Positions 8,745 through 16,675 of a DNA stretch of 64,000 nucleotides are shown one piece after another. Position numbers and translations under genes: made by a program. The stretch covers positions 10,022 through 74,021 of the forward strand of contig JBBDMW010000040.1 in assembly GCA_040878005.1 (NCBI GenBank), in the 5' to 3' direction. This stretch comes from JBBDMW01 sp040878005. Lineage in GTDB: Bacteria > Chloroflexota > Dehalococcoidia > Lucifugimonadales > Lucifugimonadaceae. The notes beneath the pieces were generated by a model, which saw only the letters and a program-made list of their open reading frames with translations, was not told where the DNA came from and did no database searches. Position 1 is the first letter of the stretch; each line of letters starts with the position of its first letter.

Positions 8745-9158
8745 TCACTCCTCTTTCAGCCACAGCACAGCCGTCACAGTAGCCCCAAGGACAACCATGA
8801 AAACGCCTATGTCAAAAAACAGTGGCGTGCCCACCGACACAACGCCGGAAGGACCGAGCCTCAGGTCGTACCACTGGCCTGTCAGGAACCCACCCCCTGC
8901 GAACAGGCCCGGCAGCCCGCTTGCCAGCGCAAGCAGCAGGCCGCCCCCCGCAATGAGACCCGGCTCGAATCTAAGCAGGCGCCTGGCAGCATCGATGTCG
9001 TACGCGGTGGCGTAAAGCGCCACCGCGGTCGCCGCTACGAGGCCGGCCACGAAACCGCCGCCCGGCTCGTTGTGCCCGCGCAACAGCAGGAATACGGAGA
9101 ACAGCAACAGCAGGGTTATCAGGAAGCGGGTGGCTGTCCTCAGCAGCAGGGAACTCAT
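8745..9158 (-). CDS. mrpB: Na+/H+ antiporter subunit B
   Basis: 137 residues of the MnhB domain: four membrane helices and the hallmark RGHNEPGGGFVAGL near residues 27-40. The ATG at 9158 overlaps the mrpA stop by 4 nt (ATGA). It is a membrane subunit of the Mrp antiporter and is translationally coupled to mrpA. Confidence 0.95.
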   Translation of the reverse strand: MSSLLLRTATRFLITLLLLFSVFLLLRGHNEPGGGFVAGLVAATAVALYATAYDIDAARRLLRFEPGLIAGGGLLLALASGLPGLFAGGGFLTGQWYDLRLGPSGVVSVGTPLFFDIGVFMVVLGATVTAVLWLKEE

Positions 9159-11470
9159 TCCCTGCCCTCCCTGCCCGGGAGCAGGCGGAGCAGCGCCACC
9201 ACGCCTATGGCGGCAGTGGCGAGAACTGCGATCTCGCCCATCGTGTCCAAGCCCCTGAAGTCGACAAGAATCGTGTTGACCACGTTTCGCCCGTGGGCAA
9301 GCACATAGCTGTTCTCACGGTAGAAGTTGGACACACTGTCCGTCACCGGAACATCCAGGACCGCCCATACCAGCGCCGTCATGACAGCGCCCGCAGCGAC
9401 AGCGATGAATGCGTCCCTGATCCTGCTCGCCGTCGGAGAGTCCTGTCCAATCGTCGGTATATGCCGGAACACCGAGACGAAGAGGATCACGGTCAGCGTC
9501 TCGACGAAGAACTGGGTCATGGCAAGGTCCGGCGCACCGAACAACATGTACACGAGGGCCACGCCATATCCTGACGCCCCCAGTGCGACGACTGCCCTGA
9601 GGCGTGACTTGGTGAGGGCGGCCATTCCAGCCGCCGCAAGGATCATGAACGCTATTGCCACCTCATGAAAACGAGCATCCGCCCATCCGGACGGCGCGGC
9701 CAGCCCGCCGTTGAACAGGAGCAGACTGCCCACCAGGATCGTCGTGGTCAGCAGTATCGTCGTGATGTAGCGCCGCAGATAACCGCTCTGGAGGAGCAGA
9801 GTGTGACCTTCAGATATCGGCTTGAGAGACTCCACAAGGGCGTCATACGCGGCCGCTGTGCTATACCGCTCCGGTAGAGTGAGCCGGGCCACCAGCCGGC
9901 GGATGGCGTGCAGGTAGATGGAACCGACTGTTCCCACCAGGATCGTGGCAACGCTCATCACCACTACTGTTCCGAACCCCGGCCAGAACACAAGCTCCAC
10001 CGATGCTGGCTGGCCATACACCACTGCTACAGCCGGCTCAAATATCCGAACGGCGAGTGACGTGGCAAGAAAGCCAAAGGCTATGCCGAGCGCTGCCAGG
10101 AACAGGGGAGGAGCCCACAGTCCGGGTGAACCCTGGTGGGCGTGCCTGGGCGTCTCAGACACAGGGCCTATGAACGGGCGCAGCCCCACGTACCCGGCGG
10201 CGATCATGGTGAGAACACCCGTCACCAACGCTGCCGCCGCCAGCAACGCTGCCCCGGACCCTGCATGGAGCGTGGCATCGTAGAGGGTTTCCTTCCCCAT
10301 GAAGCCAAGCGCAGGCGGGATCCCTGCCATGGAGATAGCAGCCAACACGGCCGCGACAGCCGTAATGGGCATTGCCCGCCTCAGGCCGCTCAGCCGGGTC
10401 AGGTCACGCGTGCCCGTCTCGTGATCGATGCCGCCGGCCAGCATAAACAGTGCTCCCTTGTACAGGGCATGTCCCACCAGGAACACCATCGCGGCCTTAA
10501 TTGCCGCCGAACTTCCCAACCCAAGGAGAAATACAAGGGTTCCCAGGGCGCTCACCGTGCTGAACGCGAGCACCCGCTTGATGTCAGACTCCCTCAACGC
10601 AAGCCATGCCGTGAGCAACATGGTCGACCCGCCAAATGTCATCAGCAACGGCGTCCATAGGGCCACCTCGCCCAGGGCAGGATGAAGGCGGGCAAGCAGA
10701 TATACCCCAGCCTTAACCATGGTGGCGGAGTGCAGGTATGCACTGACCGGGGTAGGGGCCGCCATGGCATTCGGCAGCCAAAAGTGAAACGGGAACTGCG
10801 CCGACTTGGTAAACGCTCCCATGGCAATCATGAGCAAAGCGGGGAGGGCAAGAGCATGGTCTGGCAGTTCGCCTCCCATCTGAGCAAGGTCAGACAGGCT
10901 CCATGAACCGCCGGCAAACGCCAGCAGGATCAGCCCTGCCAGCATCACCAAGCCGCCTCCACTGGTGACCAGCAACGCCTGGAGCGCAGATTTACGCGCT
11001 GAATCTCTCGTGTGCTCGAAGCCGATCAATGCGTAGGAGCTGATGCTGGTTAGCTCCCAGAAGACGAACAGCGTGATGATGTTGTCTGAGAGCACAAGTC
11101 CCAGCATCGACGCCATGAATACCAGTAGGAAAGAGTAGAAGCGCCCCCTGTGCTCCCCCTCGCCCAGGTAGGCGCTCGCGTAAATAAGGATCAGGGCGCC
11201 GATTCCCGTTATCAGCAGCGCGAACACCTGGCTGAGGCCATCCAGGTTCAACGTAAATGCCAGGTTGAGCGACGGTATCCACTGCAGCGACGCGCGGAAC
11301 GTCTCTCCTTCTTCTATGGCAGCGCTGAACGAGAAGAAGTAGACGAAAAGCGCTGCGGGCAGGGCTGCCATTGCAATAGCGGCACGACGGCCCAGCACGC
11401 GGTGCAACAGCGGCGCAATGCCCGCAAGCGCAGCGAGGGAGAAAACTGCTATCAGGAGTCCGTTGGTCAT
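9155..11470 (-). CDS. mrpA: Na+/H+ antiporter subunit A
   Basis: 771 residues, first gene of the mrpABCDEFG operon. The N-terminal two thirds is a NuoL-like proton-translocating module; Glu in FVFWELTSISSY and Lys in FTKSAQFPFHFWLPNAM are the conserved ion-pathway residues, and a further Lys lies in GHALYKGALFML. The C-terminal third carries the MrpA-specific segment (GAPDLAMTQFFVETLTV) and an MrpB-like terminal region. It is the largest subunit of the complex that exports Na+ in exchange for H+ and supports pH and salt homeostasis. The start is ATG at 11470; no strong ribosome binding site is visible. Confidence 0.95.
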   Translation of the reverse strand: MTNGLLIAVFSLAALAGIAPLLHRVLGRRAAIAMAALPAALFVYFFSFSAAIEEGETFRASLQWIPSLNLAFTLNLDGLSQVFALLITGIGALILIYASAYLGEGEHRGRFYSFLLVFMASMLGLVLSDNIITLFVFWELTSISSYALIGFEHTRDSARKSALQALLVTSGGGLVMLAGLILLAFAGGSWSLSDLAQMGGELPDHALALPALLMIAMGAFTKSAQFPFHFWLPNAMAAPTPVSAYLHSATMVKAGVYLLARLHPALGEVALWTPLLMTFGGSTMLLTAWLALRESDIKRVLAFSTVSALGTLVFLLGLGSSAAIKAAMVFLVGHALYKGALFMLAGGIDHETGTRDLTRLSGLRRAMPITAVAAVLAAISMAGIPPALGFMGKETLYDATLHAGSGAALLAAAALVTGVLTMIAAGYVGLRPFIGPVSETPRHAHQGSPGLWAPPLFLAALGIAFGFLATSLAVRIFEPAVAVVYGQPASVELVFWPGFGTVVVMSVATILVGTVGSIYLHAIRRLVARLTLPERYSTAAAYDALVESLKPISEGHTLLLQSGYLRRYITTILLTTTILVGSLLLFNGGLAAPSGWADARFHEVAIAFMILAAAGMAALTKSRLRAVVALGASGYGVALVYMLFGAPDLAMTQFFVETLTVILFVSVFRHIPTIGQDSPTASRIRDAFIAVAAGAVMTALVWAVLDVPVTDSVSNFYRENSYVLAHGRNVVNTILVDFRGLDTMGEIAVLATAAIGVVALLRLLPGREGRE

Positions 11471-11987
11471 GTATTAACCGGAAACTATCTCAAACGCCCT
11501 TAGACTGCACCAAAACCCAGGGTCGCTGTTTTGCCGCTATACATCATGGGCGCAGGCTGGCCATCTGGCCGTGACCCGAAACGGGTTTCACGCGGGCACA
11601 GGTCATCCCCATCGGACGCCACGGCGTTCTGAGAAAGTCCCTTGAGGTACGCGGCACCATGAAACTATACGCGGGGAAGCATGGTTCAGGCGAGCCATGA
11701 AGCTGCCACACGTCCGGGCGCCAGGCGATCTGGCGCCTTTCCTAGCCGTAACTGGCTCCCCTTCCTCGTGTCGCGCGTAACAACATGTAAGCAGACGTTC
11801 GTGTCCGTCAGCTTCAGGCGGGATGAGTCTAAATCCCTGCCGAACAAGATATGTGACGGCCTCCACCATCACACCAGGTTGGGAAATCCAGTGTTCCGCA
11901 TGGTGTGCCCGCCAGCAAATCCTACGAGCGCATGAGGGCATACTGCCTGACAACTTTTCTGAGATCATACATTTGAGGCTTCACGTC
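11471..11987. other. Intergenic region upstream of mrpA and tRNA-Gly
   Basis: About 520 nt with no recognisable protein. Open frames at 11603-11968 (minus) and 11681-11935 (plus) have Arg/Cys-rich, unrecognisable products. The region should contain the mrp promoter (minus strand), which I could not place. It also contains an isolated terminator-like hairpin at 11717-11740. Confidence 0.5.
11717..11740 (+). terminator. Terminator-like hairpin without an upstream gene
   Basis: A perfect 8-bp stem (11717-11724 with 11730-11737) around a 5-nt loop is followed by TTT and CC on the plus strand. No plus-strand coding gene ends before it, so it may close a small RNA transcribed from 11471-11716, or it may be fortuitous. 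Confidence 0.4.
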
Positions 11988-12015
11988 TTGACCGAGGCGG
12001 CATGCCCGGCATAAT
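11988..12015 (+). promoter_or_regulatory. Promoter of tRNA-Gly
   Basis: TTGACC (11988-11993) and CATAAT (12010-12015) are separated by 16 nt, close to the sigma70-type consensus. The predicted transcription start falls about 5 nt before the mature 5' end of the tRNA at 12027. Confidence 0.6.
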
Positions 12016-12026
12016 GTGAAGTGCGC

Positions 12027-12101
12027 GCGGAAGTAGCTCAGTGGTAGAGCATCTCCTTGCCAAGGAGAAGGTCGCGGGTTCGAATCCCGTCTTCCGCTCC
12101 A
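12027..12101 (+). tRNA. tRNA-Gly (anticodon GCC)
   Basis: A full cloverleaf can be drawn. The acceptor stem is GCGGAAG with CTTCCGC, the D stem GCTC/GAGC, and the anticodon stem TCTCC/GGAGA with loop TTGCCAA (anticodon GCC). The T stem is GCGGG/CCCGT with loop TTCGAAT, and the discriminator base is T. CCA at 12099-12101 is genome-encoded. A promoter lies immediately upstream. Confidence 0.97.
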
Positions 12102-12112
12102 TATGACACACA

Positions 12113-12138
12113 GGTGGGGGCGCTCCGGCACCCCCACC
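12113..12138 (+). terminator. GC-rich hairpin after tRNA-Gly, weak terminator candidate
   Basis: GGTGGGGG (12113-12120) pairs with CCCCCACC (12131-12138) around a 10-nt loop, 12 nt after the tRNA. An A-rich run follows rather than a T run, so intrinsic termination on the plus strand is uncertain; it may instead be a 3' processing signal. Confidence 0.3.
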
Positions 12139-12193
12139 AAAAGCCCCGAACATTGCGCCGAAATACTCCGGCGAAATGGGGGGGGGGACGGCA

Positions 12194-12595
12194 ATGCCCC
12201 GAGTCGATATGTCTGAAGTCGAGCGCTTCTATGGCCAGGTCTCAGTAGACGACAACGGCTATGTGATCTGGACCGGCCGCACCGTGCCAGCGGGACCACA
12301 CAAGGGCGACCGCTACGGCATGTTCACCACCGCCGGCCGCACCGATGTGCTCGCCCACGTGTGGGCCTGGGAGCATGAGCACGGCCCCATACCACCGGGC
12401 CACCGCCTGTTTCGCCGGCATCGCGGCGTGCCCAAGACGTGCGTTGATCCGGAGATGTGGGAGACCCGGGAGTATGGGCGTGTCCGCCTGGGTTCACCGG
12501 AGGAGGCAATCAGAGCCGTCTTCAAGAGCCGAGGGGTGTCCATATCAGCGCAAGAGGTCGACCAGCTGGCGAAGACGTTAAAGAAACCGGAGTAG
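12194..12595 (+). CDS. Degenerate HNH-endonuclease-like protein
   Basis: 133 residues from the ATG at 12194; an upstream ATG at 12176 would place a run of ten Gs inside the N-terminus. The layout matches the short phage-type HNH_3 proteins: YVIWTGRT near residue 25, then LAHVWAWEHEHGPIPPGH, then an H/R-rich stretch and TCVDPEMW. The usual second catalytic pair reads CVNPxHL; here the terminal His is replaced (MW), and the DH pair before it is also lost. So the protein may bind but not cut DNA. It lies just after a tRNA gene, a common insertion point for mobile DNA, but no integrase or att repeat is visible. It is followed after 4 nt by a small lipoprotein gene. Confidence 0.6.
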   Translation: MPRVDMSEVERFYGQVSVDDNGYVIWTGRTVPAGPHKGDRYGMFTTAGRTDVLAHVWAWEHEHGPIPPGHRLFRRHRGVPKTCVDPEMWETREYGRVRLGSPEEAIRAVFKSRGVSISAQEVDQLAKTLKKPE

Positions 12596-12599
12596 CGAC

Positions 12600-12920
12600 T
12601 TGGGCCTAATAACACGGTTACTGCTCTGGCATGGCGTCCTGATTGCAGCAACCGCAGTGGTCATCTCCTGCACGGTTGATGACGCAACAGATCTGACCGA
12701 GTGTGAGAGAGCGTTTGAGGCGGCTGCGGAAGTACCCGATCACCAGGACACAGTAGAGGACCTGCACCCAGCTGTTAGGACATGTGTCTCTGTTGAGGAC
12801 TGGACTGCGGCGAGTGAACGTTTCCCTGACGCCCTGGATGGCGTGGACCCTGTAGTAATTCTGCGCAACCTCTGTCTCTACGGACCGTCTGACGCTGCCC
12901 TGTGTTCACTGTTGGAGTGA
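12600..12920 (+). CDS. Small putative lipoprotein
   Basis: 106 residues from a TTG at 12600, chosen because GGAG lies 7 nt upstream. A hydrophobic N-terminal helix (about 5-23) ends in VISC, a lipobox with Cys24 as lipid site. The mature part is acidic and holds four further Cys. The pattern CERAFEAAA ... RTCVSVEDW ... ALDGVDP ... NLCLYGP is, as I recall it, shared by small lipoproteins of Chloroflexota and Actinobacteria of unknown role. It is probably co-transcribed with the HNH-like gene, whose stop overlaps the spacer of its ribosome binding site. Confidence 0.65.
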   Translation: MGLITRLLLWHGVLIAATAVVISCTVDDATDLTECERAFEAAAEVPDHQDTVEDLHPAVRTCVSVEDWTAASERFPDALDGVDPVVILRNLCLYGPSDAALCSLLE

Positions 12921-13103
12921 GAGCCAACACGTTGTCCAGCGACTGCGGCGGCATCAGCCGCAGCATCAGCCGTCTGGCTACCAATTCCATTGCCCCGCTT
13001 TTCACCGCCACTTGTCCCCATTGCTGTCTGCCTTAACGGGCGCGGACATGGGATACAATCGAACCTTACACGGTAACGGATTGCCTAAACGGAGGTGGTG
13101 GGG

Positions 13104-13544
13104 ATGACGACCAGGACAGGCAGATCAGAGACGGCCAGCGGCAACAACACGGGCACCCTCCTGAACGAGAACCCAAGTGGTGTAGCCGGCGAAACGAACA
13201 TCACTGACGAGGTGATCGCAGCGATTGCAGGACATGCCGCGTCACAGGTGGACGGTGTAGTCAGGATGGGCTCGGGCAACGTCGCAAGATCACTCAGTGA
13301 CGCTGTCGGCTCGGAGTCCCGCAGGAAGGGCGCCGGCATAACGGTTGAAGCAGGGGACGTGGAAGCGGCGTTCGACATTGAACTTACGATTGAATACCCG
13401 CACCCCATCCCGGACGTCGTCAGGGCCGTGAGAGAAGCGGTGGCACGAGACGTACGCCGTCTCGCCGGAATGGAGACGCGGGAGGTCAACGTTGAAGTCG
13501 CGGCGATAGAGTTCCCGGAGAAGGTCAAGCGACGGGTCTCCTGA
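13104..13544 (+). CDS. Asp23/Gls24 family envelope stress response protein
   Basis: 146 residues. The ATG at 13104 is 8 nt after GGAGG, so it is preferred to the in-frame GTGs at 13095 and 13098. The conserved part starts near residue 30 (ITDEVIAAIAGHAASQVDGV) and continues with a beta-rich domain containing VEAAFDIELTIEY and VAREAVARDV-like helices, as in the DUF322 family. Family members are small cytoplasmic or membrane-anchored proteins linked to envelope stress. A TACAAT -10 element is visible at 13054-13059. A terminator lies 56 nt downstream. Confidence 0.85.
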   Translation: MTTRTGRSETASGNNTGTLLNENPSGVAGETNITDEVIAAIAGHAASQVDGVVRMGSGNVARSLSDAVGSESRRKGAGITVEAGDVEAAFDIELTIEYPHPIPDVVRAVREAVARDVRRLAGMETREVNVEVAAIEFPEKVKRRVS

Positions 13545-13599
13545 ACACGGCAACAGTGCCAGTTGCCTAATAGCGAAATATGACACGGCTGCTTACGGT

Positions 13600-13636
13600 G
13601 AGGCCCAGGCGGGCAGGTTCCGCCCGGGCCTCCTTG
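13600..13636. terminator. Intrinsic terminator between the Asp23-like gene and mscS
   Basis: The arms 13600-13606/13626-13632 (7 bp) and 13608-13612/13620-13624 (5 bp) are separated by one A/C mismatch around a 7-nt loop; CTT follows on the plus strand. It can serve both the plus-strand Asp23-like gene and the convergent mscS gene. Confidence 0.65.
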
Positions 13637-13741
13637 TGACGCACTTCCCGGTGATGACCATGACGGCGGCCGGTCTTGGACAGGCTTTGATGGGCTGGGA
13701 CAGTAACCGTCCCGGCGCAGCACGGCAACGTTACCGGAAGA

Positions 13742-14656
13742 CTATGCGGCCGGTTCACCACTCTCCAGACGATCCGCCGCCGCATTGGCACCCGATCCGG
13801 GCATCCCATTGCCAAAGTAGACCTTCGTGTGGGGCCACGGTATCTCTATGCCTTCCAGGTCAAAACGGCTCTTCAGCCGCAAACGCAACTCGCCCATCAC
13901 GGCCCACTGGCGGATCGGCTTGGTATCGCCCAGTATCTTGATATCGATTCCCGAGTTCCCAAGCTCGTATACACGCGCCATCGCGGGCTGGGTCAGCAAA
14001 TCCGGTCCCCAGGTCGCATCCTCCTTGAGCTTGGCGCACTCATCGTTGATCACCTCTATCATCCGGTCCAGGTCCTCGCCATAAGCCACCGCCACATCTA
14101 GGTTCTCCCGTGCGAAGTCCCTGGTGAGGTTGCTCCCGAACTCAATCTTGCTGTTGGGTATGTTGTGCAGGGTCCCGTTAAGGTCACGCAGGACCGTTCT
14201 CCGCAACTCCACCTCAACAACCAGACCGCCGATGCCAGCCACATTCGCAACCTCTCCCGCCCGGTACCAGTCTTCCGTCAGGATGAAAAAGCCGTGCAGG
14301 TAATCTCGAATGATGTTTTGCGCGGCGAACCCCACGCGCCAGGGAGGCGACACCGACCGTGGCGAGCAGGGCGCTCACGTTCAGGCCAAGCTCAGCCAGG
14401 ACCGTAATAAGCGCTATGGCGCCGATGAGTACGGATATTGCCCTGGCGACCACTGCGGAGATCGTCCCGGAACGGGCAGCCAGTTGCTCTGGCGCCTCCC
14501 GCTGAATCCTGGGCACGCGTGGCGTGATCAGTCTGCGTACGACCCGTGTTGCGACCTTGTTTGCAACGTACGCCATGGCCAGTATTAACAGGACTGTGGC
14601 GGCGCTCCCCAGGATGGCCCCAACTTGAAGTCGAGCCGCAAGTCGAGCTCGGGCAT
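13742..14656 (-). pseudogene. mscS: MscS-family mechanosensitive channel with a 1-nt frameshift
   Basis: Two overlapping minus-strand frames encode one MscS protein. The upstream part holds the N-terminal helices and the pore helix start (LGLNVSALLATVGVASLA). The downstream part continues with VGFAAQNIIRDYLHGFFIL, the beta domain and the C-terminal domain. The family sequence is restored by removing one C within the GCGCC run near 14336-14340. The rebuilt protein is about 300 residues, normal for the family. The start is uncertain: an ATG at 14656 has GGGGG about 5 nt upstream but would need a second 1-nt shift near 14610. The gene is either inactivated or carries assembly errors. It would release solutes under hypo-osmotic stress. 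Confidence 0.75.
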
Positions 14657-14973
14657 TTCTGCCCCCAGTTTGGTTGAAGTGTCTCAGGCCGGCTGAGCAT
14701 TCCGCTGGGCGAGCATCGAAACCTGCCCGATGTCCCAAGAGTGCGTCAGCCGAAGATCAATTCAGGAGAGGATAACCGACTCGCCTTTATCCCATTTTGC
14801 ATGCCGTCACCCAAAAACGGGGTGTCCATGCAGGTGCCGTGCACTGGGCGATACCGGATTCGCAATGAAACGAATCGGCAAGCGCGCCGGGCGAATAGAA
14901 AGCCGGTGTCTCAACACTTGTGCGTCGCTCACGAGCCACACGCGCCAGCCATGCTATCCGGGCCCCGTGCCCT
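14657..14973. other. Intergenic region between mscS and the PIG-L deacetylase gene
   Basis: About 317 nt. Open frames on the plus strand give low-complexity unrecognisable products. Both flanking genes are on the minus strand, so an mscS promoter is expected here; I could not assign one. Confidence 0.5.
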
Positions 14974-15807
14974 CTAAATTCCCGAGAAGAGATCTGTCTC
15001 AGGCTGGCCGCCGTTCCACGGCGGCTCTATTCTCACCAGGTGTTCCATCTCCATGAAAAGCCGTTGCACATCGGCCGGGAGCATCTGAACCGGGAACGCC
15101 TGAGAACGGTGCTCCGCTATCGCTGCCTTCCGAACGGACAGGTACATGGAAGTATCCAGGCGCGTAGTGATGTCTTTTTCGGCGGCCCCCATCCCGGAGA
15201 CGTCGATGTTAGCCATGTCCCAGTCAGGATTGAACTCCTTCGCCCACTGGGAAAACGCCTGGAGAAAGCTCTTTGGGATCACCCAGTAATAGAGCTTCGC
15301 AGGCGTCCACGGAGGTTCGCCTGAACTGGACATATAAGCCGGATCACCTGCGAGGTGGAATGCAGCCGTGGTGGTGCGTGAAACGTACTTGTGATCCGGG
15401 TGGCCGTATCCGCCCTCCGGGTCCTGGGTGACCACAACATGCGGCTTCAGCCGTCGTATGGCGCTCACGAATGAGGCAATGATCACGTCTTCAGGTATGT
15501 TGATGAACGAGCCGGGGTCCCTGTTGCCATCACTTCCGTCCATACCGGAGTCCCGGTATCCGAGTACCTCAACCCGGGACACCCCCATGACTGCAGCGGC
15601 GGCGCGCAATTCTGCTTCACGAACCTGCGGAAGTGTCTCTGGAGTGGCCATGGAGCCCGGGGCGATCTCGCCCAGTTCCCCGCGGGTCGCGCAGACGACT
15701 GAAACCTCCACGCCCTCCGCTGCATGCTTCGCCAGCAACGACCCGGTCCCAAACGTCTCATCGTCGGGGTGGGCTACCGTTATCAAAAGCCTGCGCGGCT
15801 CATTCAT
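14974..15807 (-). CDS. PIG-L family N-acetylglucosaminyl deacetylase, MshB/Mca-like
   Basis: 277 residues from the first of two close ATGs (15807); the frame is open upstream into the next gene but not family-like. The zinc motif AHPDDE is at residues 12-17 and the third ligand is in GYGHPDH near residue 148. The spacer TRGELGEI and the later LGYRDSGMDG closely resemble actinobacterial MshB and Mca. These hydrolyse N-acetylglucosaminyl-inositol or mycothiol conjugates. The enzyme is cytosolic with no signal peptide. It lies 23 nt downstream of the DinB/MDMPI gene, which fits a low-molecular-weight thiol role; plain sugar deacetylation is the alternative. Confidence 0.82.
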   Translation of the reverse strand: MNEPRRLLITVAHPDDETFGTGSLLAKHAAEGVEVSVVCATRGELGEIAPGSMATPETLPQVREAELRAAAAVMGVSRVEVLGYRDSGMDGSDGNRDPGSFINIPEDVIIASFVSAIRRLKPHVVVTQDPEGGYGHPDHKYVSRTTTAAFHLAGDPAYMSSSGEPPWTPAKLYYWVIPKSFLQAFSQWAKEFNPDWDMANIDVSGMGAAEKDITTRLDTSMYLSVRKAAIAEHRSQAFPVQMLPADVQRLFMEMEHLVRIEPPWNGGQPETDLFSGI

Positions 15808-15830
15808 TATCAATTCAAATCCCCAGTGGT

Positions 15831-16523
15831 TTAAAGCGAAAGCCTCGTTTTCCTCGCAGCGCCCGCCATTGGGCCTTCGCCCTTTACGGTGACGCCGGAT
15901 TGCCGCCCCGTGACGAACAGCATCAACTCCAGCGGCGGACCCATCAACCGCGCATCCCAATTTTCACCGTCTTCGGACGCTTTCGGCCAGATCAGCCGGC
16001 TGGACAACGTGAATGCCCTGCCAGACGGAGCTTCAAAGCGAAGCCTCCCCGTCGTGCCAAGCTTCCTGAACTGGTAGCGGGCAAACAGCTTGAGCGCAGG
16101 CCAAAGCACCTCTTCGGGAGGCTCATGTTCCCGGACAATCCCGAGGGGCCTGAGGACATCTTCCACGTGCACGACCTCCTCGGTCACGTTTAGATATGCT
16201 CCCGGCCTGCCCAGCCATCGCAGGGTGAAAGGCAATGGGTTCGTCCTGAGAGCCCGTGCGGCCTGGGCAGGCCCCAGTTCCGCCTGCCTGCGTTGCCAAT
16301 CCGCCACCCAGGCCAAAGGCGACTGCACACGGAGGACTGCTGCCAGGGCGCGCCATGGGAAGCGATCATAGGCCATGATGTGGTTCACCACCTCCCCAAC
16401 GGTCCAGCCCCGGCAGGCGCTGCGGGAATGCCACTGTTCAAGCGTCAGGCCATCGACAACATCTGCCAGCATCCGCCGCTCAGCGCGGATCACCGCGATA
16501 ATCTCACTCCTGGTGGGGTTCAT
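15831..16523 (-). CDS. DinB-fold protein of the maleylpyruvate isomerase/mycothiol-transferase type
   Basis: 230 residues. The N-terminal 150 residues form a four-helix DinB-like bundle: GWTVGEVVNHIMAYD gives H48 as the first metal-ligand candidate and VVHVEDVLRP gives a second His near residue 120. The C-terminal part (about 150-225) resembles the second domain of mycothiol-dependent maleylpyruvate isomerases. Such proteins use a divalent metal and a thiol cofactor for isomerisation or transfer. It is transcribed just ahead of the MshB-like gene. The substrate cannot be named. Confidence 0.75.
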   Translation of the reverse strand: MNPTRSEIIAVIRAERRMLADVVDGLTLEQWHSRSACRGWTVGEVVNHIMAYDRFPWRALAAVLRVQSPLAWVADWQRRQAELGPAQAARALRTNPLPFTLRWLGRPGAYLNVTEEVVHVEDVLRPLGIVREHEPPEEVLWPALKLFARYQFRKLGTTGRLRFEAPSGRAFTLSSRLIWPKASEDGENWDARLMGPPLELMLFVTGRQSGVTVKGEGPMAGAARKTRLSL

Positions 16524-16675
16524 GCTCTTTCTGCTCCCATCGCCCGCGTGCAGGTTCAGTCGGGTGGCGCGTGGTACATGGCAGGATTAACATCCATTGC
16601 GCTGGATACGCCTTCGAATATACCGGAGTGCGCCAGACTCAATGTTGGCGCAATTCGTCCGTTCACGGAGATTCC

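Noticed and set aside
11603..11968. 121-codon minus-strand frame upstream of mrpA
   Set aside because: Arg/Cys-rich, no ribosome binding site and no family resemblance; it also crosses a terminator-like hairpin.
11922..12299. 125-codon minus-strand frame containing a RRDSNPRPSPWQGDALPLSYF-like stretch
   Set aside because: This is the antisense translation of the tRNA-Gly gene, a well-known spurious product.
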